From: Myxococcales bacterium
Lineage (GTDB): Bacteria > Myxococcota_A > Polyangia > Haliangiales > Haliangiaceae
Direction of reading: 5' to 3'
DNA: 54,124 nucleotides
Assembly (NCBI GenBank): GCA_947483555.1
Contig: CANKMW010000064.1
Coordinates: 1-54,124 of the forward strand
Numbering within the stretch: position 1 is the stretch's first letter; every line of letters begins with the position of its first letter. The position numbers and the translations under genes are program-made. The notes beneath the pieces are model-generated. The model saw nothing but the letters and a program-made list of their open reading frames with translations, did no database searches and was not told where the DNA came from. This document shows, in pieces, positions 42,378 through 49,258 of this stretch.

Positions 42378-42926
42378 TCAGAAGCGAAAGGTCAACTCGA
42401 TGACCGCGCCAGTGCTCAGGTCACGTGTGCGACCTCGAACGTCGTCGAACTGGAACGAGGACGCGTTGACGGGGAGACCAGCTTTCACACGAAGGTCTCG
42501 AACCCGGCGGTTGTAGCGACCGGGGACAACGATCGCGTCAGCAACCTCCCACACGTGAAGCCCGAGCAACGAGCCCCAGCCTGCGACGCCGAGCGCGCCG
42601 ACCAGATTCTCGTCGAGATCGGACTCGGCGGAGGCAGCCACGATCATGCCGAACGCCGCGAGTTCACCGAACGTGAAGATCCAGCCTCGCGACTTCCATC
42701 GCCCTTGGATTGCTTGTCCAACACCCAGCCCGAGCATCCCCGCTCCGACAGCGCCGAGAACATGTCGTTCCGTCGATATCTCGCCACGCGCAAGAAGCGC
42801 TTGCTCATCCGGGGTGAGTGCGCTCGGCAACTGAGAAGTACTTGGCTGCGCACTCGCAGCTCCAATGGACCACGTCGCCACGAACACCAGCGCCCATGCT
42901 CGCCATGCTTGACTCACGGCCATCAC
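42378..42926 (-). CDS. membrane protein of unknown function
   Basis: About 181 residues, GTG 42926 or ATG 42923. It has a signal peptide (cleavage near GAASA-QPS), three hydrophobic segments (VLGAVGAGMLGLGVGQAIQG, IFTFGELAAFGMIVAA and ALGVAGWGSLLGLHVWEVAD) and a beta-rich C-terminus ending in Phe (VIELTFRF), a form typical of outer-membrane insertion. It starts 2 nt after the stop of the metzincin-like gene, so the two form an operon. GLGVGQAIQGRW-type loops occur in small myxobacterial hypothetical proteins. The base composition of this pair is visibly less GC-rich than the flanks. Confidence 0.65.
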   Translation of the reverse strand: MMAVSQAWRAWALVFVATWSIGAASAQPSTSQLPSALTPDEQALLARGEISTERHVLGAVGAGMLGLGVGQAIQGRWKSRGWIFTFGELAAFGMIVAASAESDLDENLVGALGVAGWGSLLGLHVWEVADAIVVPGRYNRRVRDLRVKAGLPVNASSFQFDDVRGRTRDLSTGAVIELTFRF

Positions 42927-42928
42927 GA

Positions 42929-43594
42929 CTACCAGTAAAGCACGTGCCGCGAGCTGCGAAGGACGTTCTTCTGGAAGCCCTTGACGCCGTCGCCGCGCGT
43001 ATCGCGCTTGTACATCAGATTGGACTGCGTGCCGGAGTGCCAGAGCAGACAGGCGTGGCCGACCTCGTGCGCGAGCGTGCTCGTCGTGAGCCGTACGCCA
43101 TCGATATCCAAGAGCACGTAGTCGAACAGCGGGAGCGCGTAGCCCTTCTTGCCGCGAATGTCGCGGATCACGTAGACGGTTACCGGGAATGTGAACCCCA
43201 CCGGCACGACGTTCCAGCCGGCGAGATGTTTGGCGAAGAAGTCACCGGCCTCGCCGAAGTCCGCCGAATACACATCCCATCCAGCGTCGATTTCGAGAGC
43301 TGCATTCGGCGCCTGCTCGGCCAGCACTTGAACGAACGACTTCGAGTACGGCACAACGGTCACGTTGAACCGATCCTTGAACACGCGCTTGATGTAATCG
43401 ATCGACGGCGTCAGTTCAGCTTCGGTGACCAGTGGCCCACTCGCATCCGACAGGACGGCAACGTGCAGCCGCAGCTTCTTGGGTGGCCACCCGATGAACC
43501 CGAGCAGGGCGTCTGGCAACCCAAAGGTGAAGTGGCTCACGAGGTCGACCGCGACGCGCACTGCCGCACGGCACTCTTGATCCATGAACGCCAC
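42929..43594 (-). CDS. metzincin-like zinc metalloprotease
   Basis: A 221-residue protein starting at GTG 43594 (or ATG 43585). The zinc site is HEVGHACLLWH (HExxHxxxxxH) near residue 175, followed 4-10 residues later by SNLMYKRD, which looks like the Met-turn of metzincins; the Gly after the second His is replaced. The preceding region (VTVYVIRDIRGKKGYALP, DYVLLDIDG) resembles the upper subdomain strands of matrixin-like proteases. No signal peptide is visible, although the neighbour is exported. It may act in the cytoplasm or the N-terminus may be incomplete. Lower GC than the flanks hints at transfer. Confidence 0.72.
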   Translation of the reverse strand: MAFMDQECRAAVRVAVDLVSHFTFGLPDALLGFIGWPPKKLRLHVAVLSDASGPLVTEAELTPSIDYIKRVFKDRFNVTVVPYSKSFVQVLAEQAPNAALEIDAGWDVYSADFGEAGDFFAKHLAGWNVVPVGFTFPVTVYVIRDIRGKKGYALPLFDYVLLDIDGVRLTTSTLAHEVGHACLLWHSGTQSNLMYKRDTRGDGVKGFQKNVLRSSRHVLYW

Positions 43595-43663
43595 CCCATT
43601 TTGCCAATCTCGACGGTATCGCTCAACCCGCCACCGAGGCGAGCGCTTCGACCAGCGAATCGA

Positions 43664-45262
43664 TCACCCCGTCACCGAGCGGGCGACGCGGGCGGCGTGG
43701 GCGGTGTCGCGAAACCAGCGCGCGCGGTCTCCGGGCGGTCCCCAGGTGTCCTCGAGGCGGCAGATGAGCAGGACGCGCGCCGGGACGGCGAGCGCGGCGT
43801 AGGCGGCGAGCCGGTGGTGGCCGTCGAGGACCATCCCGATCAGGAACTGCTCGGCGAAGGAGGCGCCCACCTCCCGGCGATCGGTCCACGCCAGCGCGAG
43901 CGCTGCGGGGCGGGCGCCGGCGCGGATCGCCGTGGCCTTGGCGTCGACGACGTCGGGTCGCAGCTCGTCGAGGGACTGCGACGGCACGATGGCGCCGAAC
44001 GTCGGCGGGGTTCCCGGCAACGGTTCGCGCAACTCGAGATGGGTGACGCCAGGCCAGCCCTGATCGTCGTCGAGCTGGTCCCGTTCACCGTCCTCGGAGA
44101 CGCGCAGCGTGACCCGGCGGTGCCACCACGAACCGGCGGCGTGGTCGACCCGCACCAGGTCGAGATCGGTGAGCGCCGCGACGTACCGGCCGCTGCGCAG
44201 GGTGGCCAGGAGCGGCGCCAGCGCTTCGAGCGTGGCCGGCTCGAGGCTTCGCAGGTCGTGGAGCGCGGCGCGGATCGCGTCACCATGGCGCGCCGCCAGC
44301 GGCGGCGGCCAGCCGGCGTGGCGCAGCGTGGTCTCGCACGTGCCGCACTCCGAGCCGACGGCGTAGACGTCCTGACCGGCCACGCGCAGCGACTTGTCCC
44401 ACTGCGGCCACGACGAGCCGGGCGGCGGAGCGTCGTAGTCGATCCGGACCACGCCGAGGCCGTCGCGCATCGTGAAGGTGAGCTGGTCGCCTTCGCTCAC
44501 CACGACGTCGGTGAGCGTCGGTACCCGCGGCGCGTCGAGGGCGGCGGTCGCCCAGGCCTGCTGGACCGCCGCCACCCAGGTCGGCTCGTCGGCGTCGACG
44601 GGCAACACCGGATCGTGGCCACTGAGCCGCACCAGCGCGTGATGGAGCTGCCACAGCGTTGGACGGCCCGCGGCCGGCACCATCGCGCGCAGCGGGGCGA
44701 TCGCGGCGGCATCGCCCATCAGCTCCAGGCCGACCACGAAGCCCCCGAACATCAGGTCGCGCTGCGCCGGCAGCCGGGCGAGCAGCGCTGCGGTGTACGC
44801 GGTCGCGCGCATGCGGCCGAGCGCGATCGCCGCGTGCATGCGCGCCGGGCCGTCGAGCGCGGCGGCCACCAGCGGCGCCAGTGACAGGTCGCCAGCGAGC
44901 CCGGCCGCCGCGACCGCGCTCTCGCGCACCGCATCGCCGGCCGCCCCGGTGTCACCGAGCAGGCGGGACAGCTCGGCGGTCGGTGCCACGATCCGGCGCG
45001 CGGTGAGGGCGCGCAGCACCGCGGCGGCGTCGCTGCCCACCGCGGTCGCCAGCAACTCGAGCAGCAGCGTATCGCCGGCAGCGGTCGCCGTGACGCCCAG
45101 CCACCACGCCAGTTGCGACCGCCCGGCCGGACCGGCGGTGGGCCAGCGCCGGCTCACCCCCGCGGCCCGCGCCTCGGGTGCAAAGGCCGCGGCATCGACG
45201 ACCCGACTCCAGTCGTTGTCGCGCACCACGCGTTCGATCAGCGCTTCCAGATCGTCGGACAT
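43664..45262 (-). CDS. HEAT-repeat-like protein with C-terminal ParB/Srx-like motif
   Basis: A 532-residue soluble protein. Residues about 50-215 are short Ala/Leu-rich helices in HEAT-like pairs (SAVAAAGLAGDLSLAPLVAAAL, MHAAIALGRMRATAY). The middle is beta-rich with GSECGTCETTLRHAGW, where CxxC could bind metal or be redox active. The C-terminus carries GMVLDGHHRLAAYAALAVPARVLLICR, the DGHHR phosphate-binding signature of ParB/sulfiredoxin-fold proteins, followed by WFRDT. The combination is not one I recognise. The last part may bind a nucleotide. No operon partner on either side; ATG 45262. Confidence 0.7.
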   Translation of the reverse strand: MSDDLEALIERVVRDNDWSRVVDAAAFAPEARAAGVSRRWPTAGPAGRSQLAWWLGVTATAAGDTLLLELLATAVGSDAAAVLRALTARRIVAPTAELSRLLGDTGAAGDAVRESAVAAAGLAGDLSLAPLVAAALDGPARMHAAIALGRMRATAYTAALLARLPAQRDLMFGGFVVGLELMGDAAAIAPLRAMVPAAGRPTLWQLHHALVRLSGHDPVLPVDADEPTWVAAVQQAWATAALDAPRVPTLTDVVVSEGDQLTFTMRDGLGVVRIDYDAPPPGSSWPQWDKSLRVAGQDVYAVGSECGTCETTLRHAGWPPPLAARHGDAIRAALHDLRSLEPATLEALAPLLATLRSGRYVAALTDLDLVRVDHAAGSWWHRRVTLRVSEDGERDQLDDDQGWPGVTHLELREPLPGTPPTFGAIVPSQSLDELRPDVVDAKATAIRAGARPAALALAWTDRREVGASFAEQFLIGMVLDGHHRLAAYAALAVPARVLLICRLEDTWGPPGDRARWFRDTAHAARVARSVTG

Positions 45263-45359
45263 CGACCGATGTTGCGACGCTTCTCGTGCGCGCGGCTACC
45301 CCGATCGATCCGGATCCGAGGGCATGAACCCGAGCTGAAGCTCACCGGGTCGCGCGTGC

Positions 45360-45365
45360 TAGACA
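45360..45365 (+). promoter_or_regulatory. candidate -10 hexamer TAGACA
   Basis: Six nt (TGCGCC) before the GTG at 45372; no ribosome-binding site. Confidence 0.45.
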
Positions 45366-45371
45366 TGCGCC

Positions 45372-46304
45372 GTGCCGCCCACACTCCGCGTCGTCTCGTT
45401 GCTGCCGTCGGCGACCGAGATCGTGTGCGCGCTGGGCGCCGGCGAGCAGCTGGTCGGGATCTCTCACGAGTGTGACTTCCCGGCCGAGATCCGTGATCGC
45501 GCCGTGCTCACCCGGGCGCGCATCGACGCCTCGGGGTCGAGCGCGGCGATCGACGCCGCGGTGCGCGGCGTGATCCGCGATGCGCTCAGCATCTACGCCG
45601 TCGACGAGGCCGGGCTGGCGGCCCTGGCGCCGGACGTGATCGTCACCCAGGACCTGTGCGAGGTGTGCGCGGTCTCGCTCGGCGACGTGCGAGCGGCGGT
45701 GGCGCGGCTGGCGCACCGCGACGACATCGCGATCGTGACGCTGACCCCGACCCGGCTCGACGACGTGCTCGGCGACATCGAGCGCGTCGCCGCCGCGCTG
45801 GGCCGCGAGGCCGCGGGGCGCGCCGTGCGCGCCGGGCTCGAGGAGCGTATCGCCGCCGTGGCCGCGCGAGCCCGCGGCGCCAGCACTCGACCGCGCGTGG
45901 TGTCCCTGGAATGGATCGACCCGCTGATGATCGGCGGCACCTGGATGCCGGAGCTGATCGAGCTGGCCGGCGGCACCGCGGTCGGCGCCGAGGCCGGGCG
46001 ACCGGCGCCGACCATCACCATCGACGATCTTCGCCGGCTCGCGCCCGACGTGATCGTGGTCAAGCCGTGCGGGTTCGACCTCGCCCGCGCGCTCGGCGAA
46101 CGCGCGCCACTGGCGGCGGTCCGCGCTGCCGCACCCGGCGCGCGCATCGTGGTCACCGACGGTAACGCCTTCTTCAACCGCCCCGGCCCACGCCTGGTCG
46201 AATCGCTCGAGATCATGGCGGCCTGCGTCGACCCCGACCGCTTCGCCGATCTCGCCGCGGTGCATCACGACGCGATGGTGACGCTGCCCGCGGCCGCCCG
46301 CTGA
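45372..46304 (+). CDS. BtuF-like corrinoid-binding-fold protein without signal peptide
   Basis: A 310-residue class-III binding-protein fold. LRVVSLLPSATEIVCALGAGEQLVGISHECDFPAEI at the N-terminus and LAPDVIVTQDLCEVCAV, GGTWMPELIELAGGTAVG and LAPDVIVVKPCGFDL are the two-lobe signatures of BtuF-like proteins. No signal peptide or lipobox precedes it, so it should be cytoplasmic, unlike the related lipoprotein at 34049. Cytoplasmic BtuF-like proteins of this type occur in many bacteria and are annotated as cobalamin-binding without firm function. Start GTG 45372 with TAGACA 6 nt upstream. Possible role in handling B12 for NrdJ, an inference. Confidence 0.85.
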   Translation: MPPTLRVVSLLPSATEIVCALGAGEQLVGISHECDFPAEIRDRAVLTRARIDASGSSAAIDAAVRGVIRDALSIYAVDEAGLAALAPDVIVTQDLCEVCAVSLGDVRAAVARLAHRDDIAIVTLTPTRLDDVLGDIERVAAALGREAAGRAVRAGLEERIAAVAARARGASTRPRVVSLEWIDPLMIGGTWMPELIELAGGTAVGAEAGRPAPTITIDDLRRLAPDVIVVKPCGFDLARALGERAPLAAVRAAAPGARIVVTDGNAFFNRPGPRLVESLEIMAACVDPDRFADLAAVHHDAMVTLPAAAR

Positions 46305-46368
46305 CCGGCGACTGCCCACCGCGGTGGGCGCCGGTTGATGGCCGCGGGCGGCAACCCGGCCCGGCGGC

Positions 46369-46386
46369 GCGCGCGGGTTCGCGCGC
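46369..46386. other. GC hairpin GCGCGCG-GGTT-CGCGCGC
   Basis: A 7-bp perfect stem between the BtuF-like gene and the expansin-like lipoprotein gene, 65 nt after the stop of the former; no T-run. Confidence 0.35.
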
Positions 46387-46420
46387 TTGCGCTGGCACGT
46401 CCCTGGCACTCGGGACCGCC

Positions 46421-47317
46421 ATGACCCGCTCCATCGTCGTCGCCGCCGCCGCGCTCGCGCTCCTGGCCGCGTGCATGGTGGGCGACCCCGACGCCGCCGA
46501 GGAGCTGCCGGTCGAGGAGATCTACGCCGCCGGCTGGGTGTGCACCGGGACCGCCGGTGTCAGCGCCAGCCCGTCGAGCACGTACTACGTGACCTCGTTC
46601 GGCTGCTGGACCGACGAGGCCGGCAACGCTCACGGCGACGGTGACGACAACTGCATCCCGTGGTGCCAGGACAACGCACATCGCTTCGGTACCGATGGCG
46701 CGTACGACGCGATGTGCGGCAACCAGAGCGGGCCGGCGTGCGAGCGCGAGGTGCAGTGGTACTCGGCCGACGCCGATCGCTACGGCTGCATGACCCGGCT
46801 CAAGGTGACCAACCGCGACAACGGCAAGGCGGCGGTGGTGGTGGTCCTCGACCGCGGCCCGAGCTGCGCCATCGAGCGCACCGTCAGCCACTGGGTGATG
46901 GATCTGTCCTACCCCACCACCGACTACCTGTTCGGCGAGCCGAAATCCGCCACCGAGCGCGCCGACGTGGTGGTCGAGATCGTCGCCATGGACACCCCGC
47001 TCGGACCGGTGGACGCGAACACACCACCGCCGCCGCCGCCGCCACCACCACCGCCACCGCCGCCGCCACCGCCTGGCGACGCCGCCGTCCAGGGCGTGGT
47101 GTACTTCGCCCCCGACGGCGCCAACCGCATCGCCGGCGCCACCATCACGCTGTCGAGCGGGCAGAGCGCGACAGCCAGCGCGAGCGGGTACTTCCGCATC
47201 GACGCGCTGCCGCCGGGCCCGATCACGATCACCGCGTCAGCGCCGGGGCGCGGCGCACGCTCGGTGACCCGCGCGCTGGTGAACGGCGAGGTGACCTGGG
47301 GCAGCGTCGGACTCTGA
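46421..47317 (+). CDS. lipoprotein with expansin/RlpA-like double-psi barrel, polyproline linker and carboxypeptidase-regulatory-like domain
   Basis: A 298-residue protein with lipobox LALLAAC-MVG. Residues about 35-190 contain a Cys-rich entry (GWVCTGTAG, FGCWTDEAG, NCIPWCQDNA) and a double-psi beta-barrel-like core (YGCMTRLKVTNRDNGKAAVV, VLDRGPSC, DLSYPTTDYLFG), as in expansins and RlpA. A run of 17 Pro (about 206-222) forms a rigid rod. The C-terminal 75 residues are one carboxypeptidase-regulatory-like unit (GVVYFAPDGANRIAGATITL, FRIDALPPGPITITA), the same fold as the repeats of the ECF sigma protein. A wall-loosening or glycan-binding role is inferred from the fold. ATG 46421 begins the signal peptide. 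Confidence 0.75.
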   Translation: MTRSIVVAAAALALLAACMVGDPDAAEELPVEEIYAAGWVCTGTAGVSASPSSTYYVTSFGCWTDEAGNAHGDGDDNCIPWCQDNAHRFGTDGAYDAMCGNQSGPACEREVQWYSADADRYGCMTRLKVTNRDNGKAAVVVVLDRGPSCAIERTVSHWVMDLSYPTTDYLFGEPKSATERADVVVEIVAMDTPLGPVDANTPPPPPPPPPPPPPPPPPGDAAVQGVVYFAPDGANRIAGATITLSSGQSATASASGYFRIDALPPGPITITASAPGRGARSVTRALVNGEVTWGSVGL

Positions 47318-47320
47318 TCG

Positions 47321-47340
47321 GTCGGCGACCGGTCGCCGAC
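47321..47340. terminator. 20-bp perfect palindrome between convergent genes
   Basis: GTCGGCGACCGGTCGCCGAC starts 4 nt after the stop of the lipoprotein gene and 26 nt from the stop of the convergent zinc-ribbon gene. A weak TGCTTCGTTAA follows. It is likely a bidirectional end-of-transcript hairpin. Confidence 0.5.
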
Positions 47341-47365
47341 TGCTTCGTTAACGGTCAGGTGCCAG

Positions 47366-47617
47366 TCAGGTGAGGCCGACGAACGTCTTCACGTCGAACG
47401 TGAGGTCCTCGTCGCGATCTTCGAGCGGACGCAGCCGCCACGATCGCGACACGCCGCAGGCGCCACAGATGTCGATGTCGCGGCCGCCACCCTTGCCGCG
47501 CAGCACCCACTGCTCGACCGCGCGCACGCCGCACTTCGGACAGTCGTGAGCCAGCGGATCGTCGAGCTTGAAGCCTTTTTTGGCCAGGGCGCGGCGGATG
47601 TCTTCGTGGGTCGCCAT
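47366..47617 (-). CDS. zinc-ribbon small protein
   Basis: An 83-residue soluble protein from ATG 47617. A helical N-terminus (THEDIRRALAKKGFKLDDP) precedes two Cys pairs, CPKCG and CGACG, about 25 residues apart, the pattern of a zinc ribbon. The rest is charged and ends VKTFVGLT. Many such small proteins bind nucleic acid or RNA polymerase, but no family is recognised. Divergent from the next gene; TAATGC lies 7 nt before its ATG. Confidence 0.75.
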   Translation of the reverse strand: MATHEDIRRALAKKGFKLDDPLAHDCPKCGVRAVEQWVLRGKGGGRDIDICGACGVSRSWRLRPLEDRDEDLTFDVKTFVGLT

Positions 47618-47624
47618 GTCGCCC

Positions 47625-47657
47625 GCATTATTGCATGTCGTACCCCTGCGGTACGAG
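47625..47657. promoter_or_regulatory. divergent -10 hexamers with inverted repeat
   Basis: Minus strand TAATGC (47630-47625) is 7 nt before ATG 47617. Plus strand TACGAG (47652-47657) is 6 nt before ATG 47664. CGTACC/GGTACG (47639-47655) forms a small inverted repeat over the plus-strand hexamer. Confidence 0.4.
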
Positions 47658-47663
47658 CGAGGT

Positions 47664-47924
47664 ATGGCTCGCAGCGTCCATCAGATCTTGGGCTTGCTCG
47701 GCACGAAGGATCCAGCCGCGGTGCTGGTCTACCCACTTCCCCTGGCCCCGGCCCTGGACTCACCACAGGTGAATCCGGGCGAGCCCGGCCGCGACGTCGT
47801 CGATCGCGCCACCGCGTGGGTCAACATCTGGGGCGCCGACTTCGGGCGCCTGACCGCGTCGGTCACCGCCGCCGAGAAGGACGCGCTGGTCGCAGCTGGC
47901 GCCCGCGAACAACCGGTCCGCTAG
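47664..47924 (+). CDS. small conserved-looking hypothetical protein
   Basis: An 86-residue soluble protein from ATG 47664 (MARSVHQILGLLGTKDPAAVL). The sequence is Ala/Val-rich with two Trp (ATAWVNIWGADF) and no Cys, signal or span. The longer upstream frame overlaps the divergent zinc-ribbon gene and is excluded. No family recognised. The start is supported by the TACGAG hexamer 6 nt upstream. Confidence 0.5.
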   Translation: MARSVHQILGLLGTKDPAAVLVYPLPLAPALDSPQVNPGEPGRDVVDRATAWVNIWGADFGRLTASVTAAEKDALVAAGAREQPVR

Positions 47925-47935
47925 ATCGGTTCGGC

Positions 47936-48607
47936 TCAGCCCGGTTCGCCGCCGAGCATCTGGGCCTTGAGGGTCGCGAAGGCGCCGAAGCCGTGGGCTC
48001 GTAGTTGCGGCGTCAGCGTGGCCAGGCCGCAGCGCAGCTCGTAGGCCGCCAGGTGCTCGGGGTTGTGGAAGTAGCGCAGCACCAGCGAGATGCCGGCCAT
48101 CGGATCCAGCTCCATGGCGTAGATCCGGAACCCGGCGCGCAGCTTGGCGATGATGACCGCGTTGTTGCTCGGGGCGTGCTCGCTGGTGACGGCGTCGAAG
48201 CCAAGCGCCTGGGTGTAGCCGATCGTGCCGCGCAGGATGTGGCCGTAGATGCCGCGCCGCCGATGATCGGTGTGCACGTTGGTGTGCCACATGCGGTACA
48301 GGCCATCGGCCTTCTGTTCACCGCAGAACATCGCCACCAGCGCGCCGCCGGCGCGGACCGCGGTGAAGTCGCGCAGCGGCTTGTCGTCGCGGGTGGCGGC
48401 GAGCCGGAGCTGGCCGTCGCGTTCCTGCGCGGTCCGCAGCGCGCGCAGCTCGAAGAAGACCTCGGGCGGAAAATGACCCGCGAGCTCGGTCTCCTGCAGC
48501 TTCCAGTAGGTCGGCGCGTCGGGCAGCCGCTCGAGGCTGAAGCCGGCATCGCGCAACGGGCCGAAGTGTTGGTCGAAGAGGTCGCGGGCGTAGCTCCAGC
48601 GGTCCAT
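47936..48607 (-). CDS. GNAT-family N-acetyltransferase
   Basis: A 223-residue protein from ATG 48607. The acetyl-CoA site is in NVHTDHRRRGIYGHILRGTI near residue 120 (motif A R-R-x-G-I-Y), followed by GFDAVTSEHAPSNNAVIIAKLRAGF, the motif B part. The N-terminal 70 residues (LPDAPTYWKLQETELAGHFPPEVFFE) are not typical GNAT and may bind substrate. Acceptor unknown. The longer frame upstream is excluded because TACAAC lies 6 nt before this ATG. Confidence 0.85.
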   Translation of the reverse strand: MDRWSYARDLFDQHFGPLRDAGFSLERLPDAPTYWKLQETELAGHFPPEVFFELRALRTAQERDGQLRLAATRDDKPLRDFTAVRAGGALVAMFCGEQKADGLYRMWHTNVHTDHRRRGIYGHILRGTIGYTQALGFDAVTSEHAPSNNAVIIAKLRAGFRIYAMELDPMAGISLVLRYFHNPEHLAAYELRCGLATLTPQLRAHGFGAFATLKAQMLGGEPG

Positions 48608-48613
48608 GGCCCG

Positions 48614-48619
48614 GTTGTA
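48614..48619 (-). promoter_or_regulatory. candidate -10 hexamer TACAAC
   Basis: Six nt before the GNAT ATG; last base is C rather than T. Confidence 0.4.
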
Positions 48620-48657
48620 CCGCGCCAGCAAGCACCGGCGTGCGTTCAACCCCGCGG

Positions 48658-49203
48658 CTAGCGGAGCGCGCGGTCGACGATCGGCACCAGCTTCTCGATC
48701 AGCGCCGCGATGGCGACCGGGTCGAGCTGCTCCTGGGTCGCGTACGAAACCACCACGTCCTCGTCGCCGCGTCGCCAGGTGGCGCGGACGTGGCGCGCGT
48801 AGCTCACGCCGCGCAGCGAATGTGTGGTCGACTCTTCGTAACCAACCGTGACGTCGCCGACCGTGATGTGGGGCATGGCGGCGAGCCGGGCCGCGTGATC
48901 GGTGGCGGCGCCGGCGCGGGTGATGTCGAGGTCGTAGGCGCGGTCGGTCTTGTAGACCTTGTCGAGCTCGGCCTTGACGGTGCGGGCGAGGCCGACCGCG
49001 TCGCGCGCGGTGGCGACGGCGCGATCGGTGGCGGCCGCGGCCTCGCGACGTGCGGAGTCGGCGTGGCGCCGCGCGGAGTCGGCCTGGCGTTGCGCCGCCA
49101 CGCGGGCCTCACGCGCCCGCTGGCGGGCACCCTCGGCGGGGTCCTTGCACGCGGCGAGGACACCGGCGCAGCCGAGCATGAACATGATCCACGAGCGTCG
49201 CAT
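48658..49203 (-). CDS. lipoprotein with Ala/Arg-rich coiled coil
   Basis: A 181-residue protein from ATG 49203 with lipobox VLAAC-KDP near residue 19. Residues about 25-80 form a highly charged Ala-rich helix with a repeated QADSARRHADSARREA phrase, likely a coiled coil. The C-terminal 100 residues are a small alpha/beta domain (ITVGDVTVGYEESTTHSL, EDVVVSYATQEQLDP). No family recognised. TACCGT lies 7 nt upstream of the start. Confidence 0.7.
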   Translation of the reverse strand: MRRSWIMFMLGCAGVLAACKDPAEGARQRAREARVAAQRQADSARRHADSARREAAAATDRAVATARDAVGLARTVKAELDKVYKTDRAYDLDITRAGAATDHAARLAAMPHITVGDVTVGYEESTTHSLRGVSYARHVRATWRRGDEDVVVSYATQEQLDPVAIAALIEKLVPIVDRALR

Positions 49204-49210
49204 TCAGGCG

Positions 49211-49216
49211 ACGGTA
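49211..49216 (-). promoter_or_regulatory. candidate -10 hexamer TACCGT
   Basis: Seven nt before the ATG of the coiled-coil lipoprotein gene. Confidence 0.45.
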
Positions 49217-49258
49217 ACACCGCTTGCGCGTCGACGGGGTGACAGCGAGACTCGCGGC

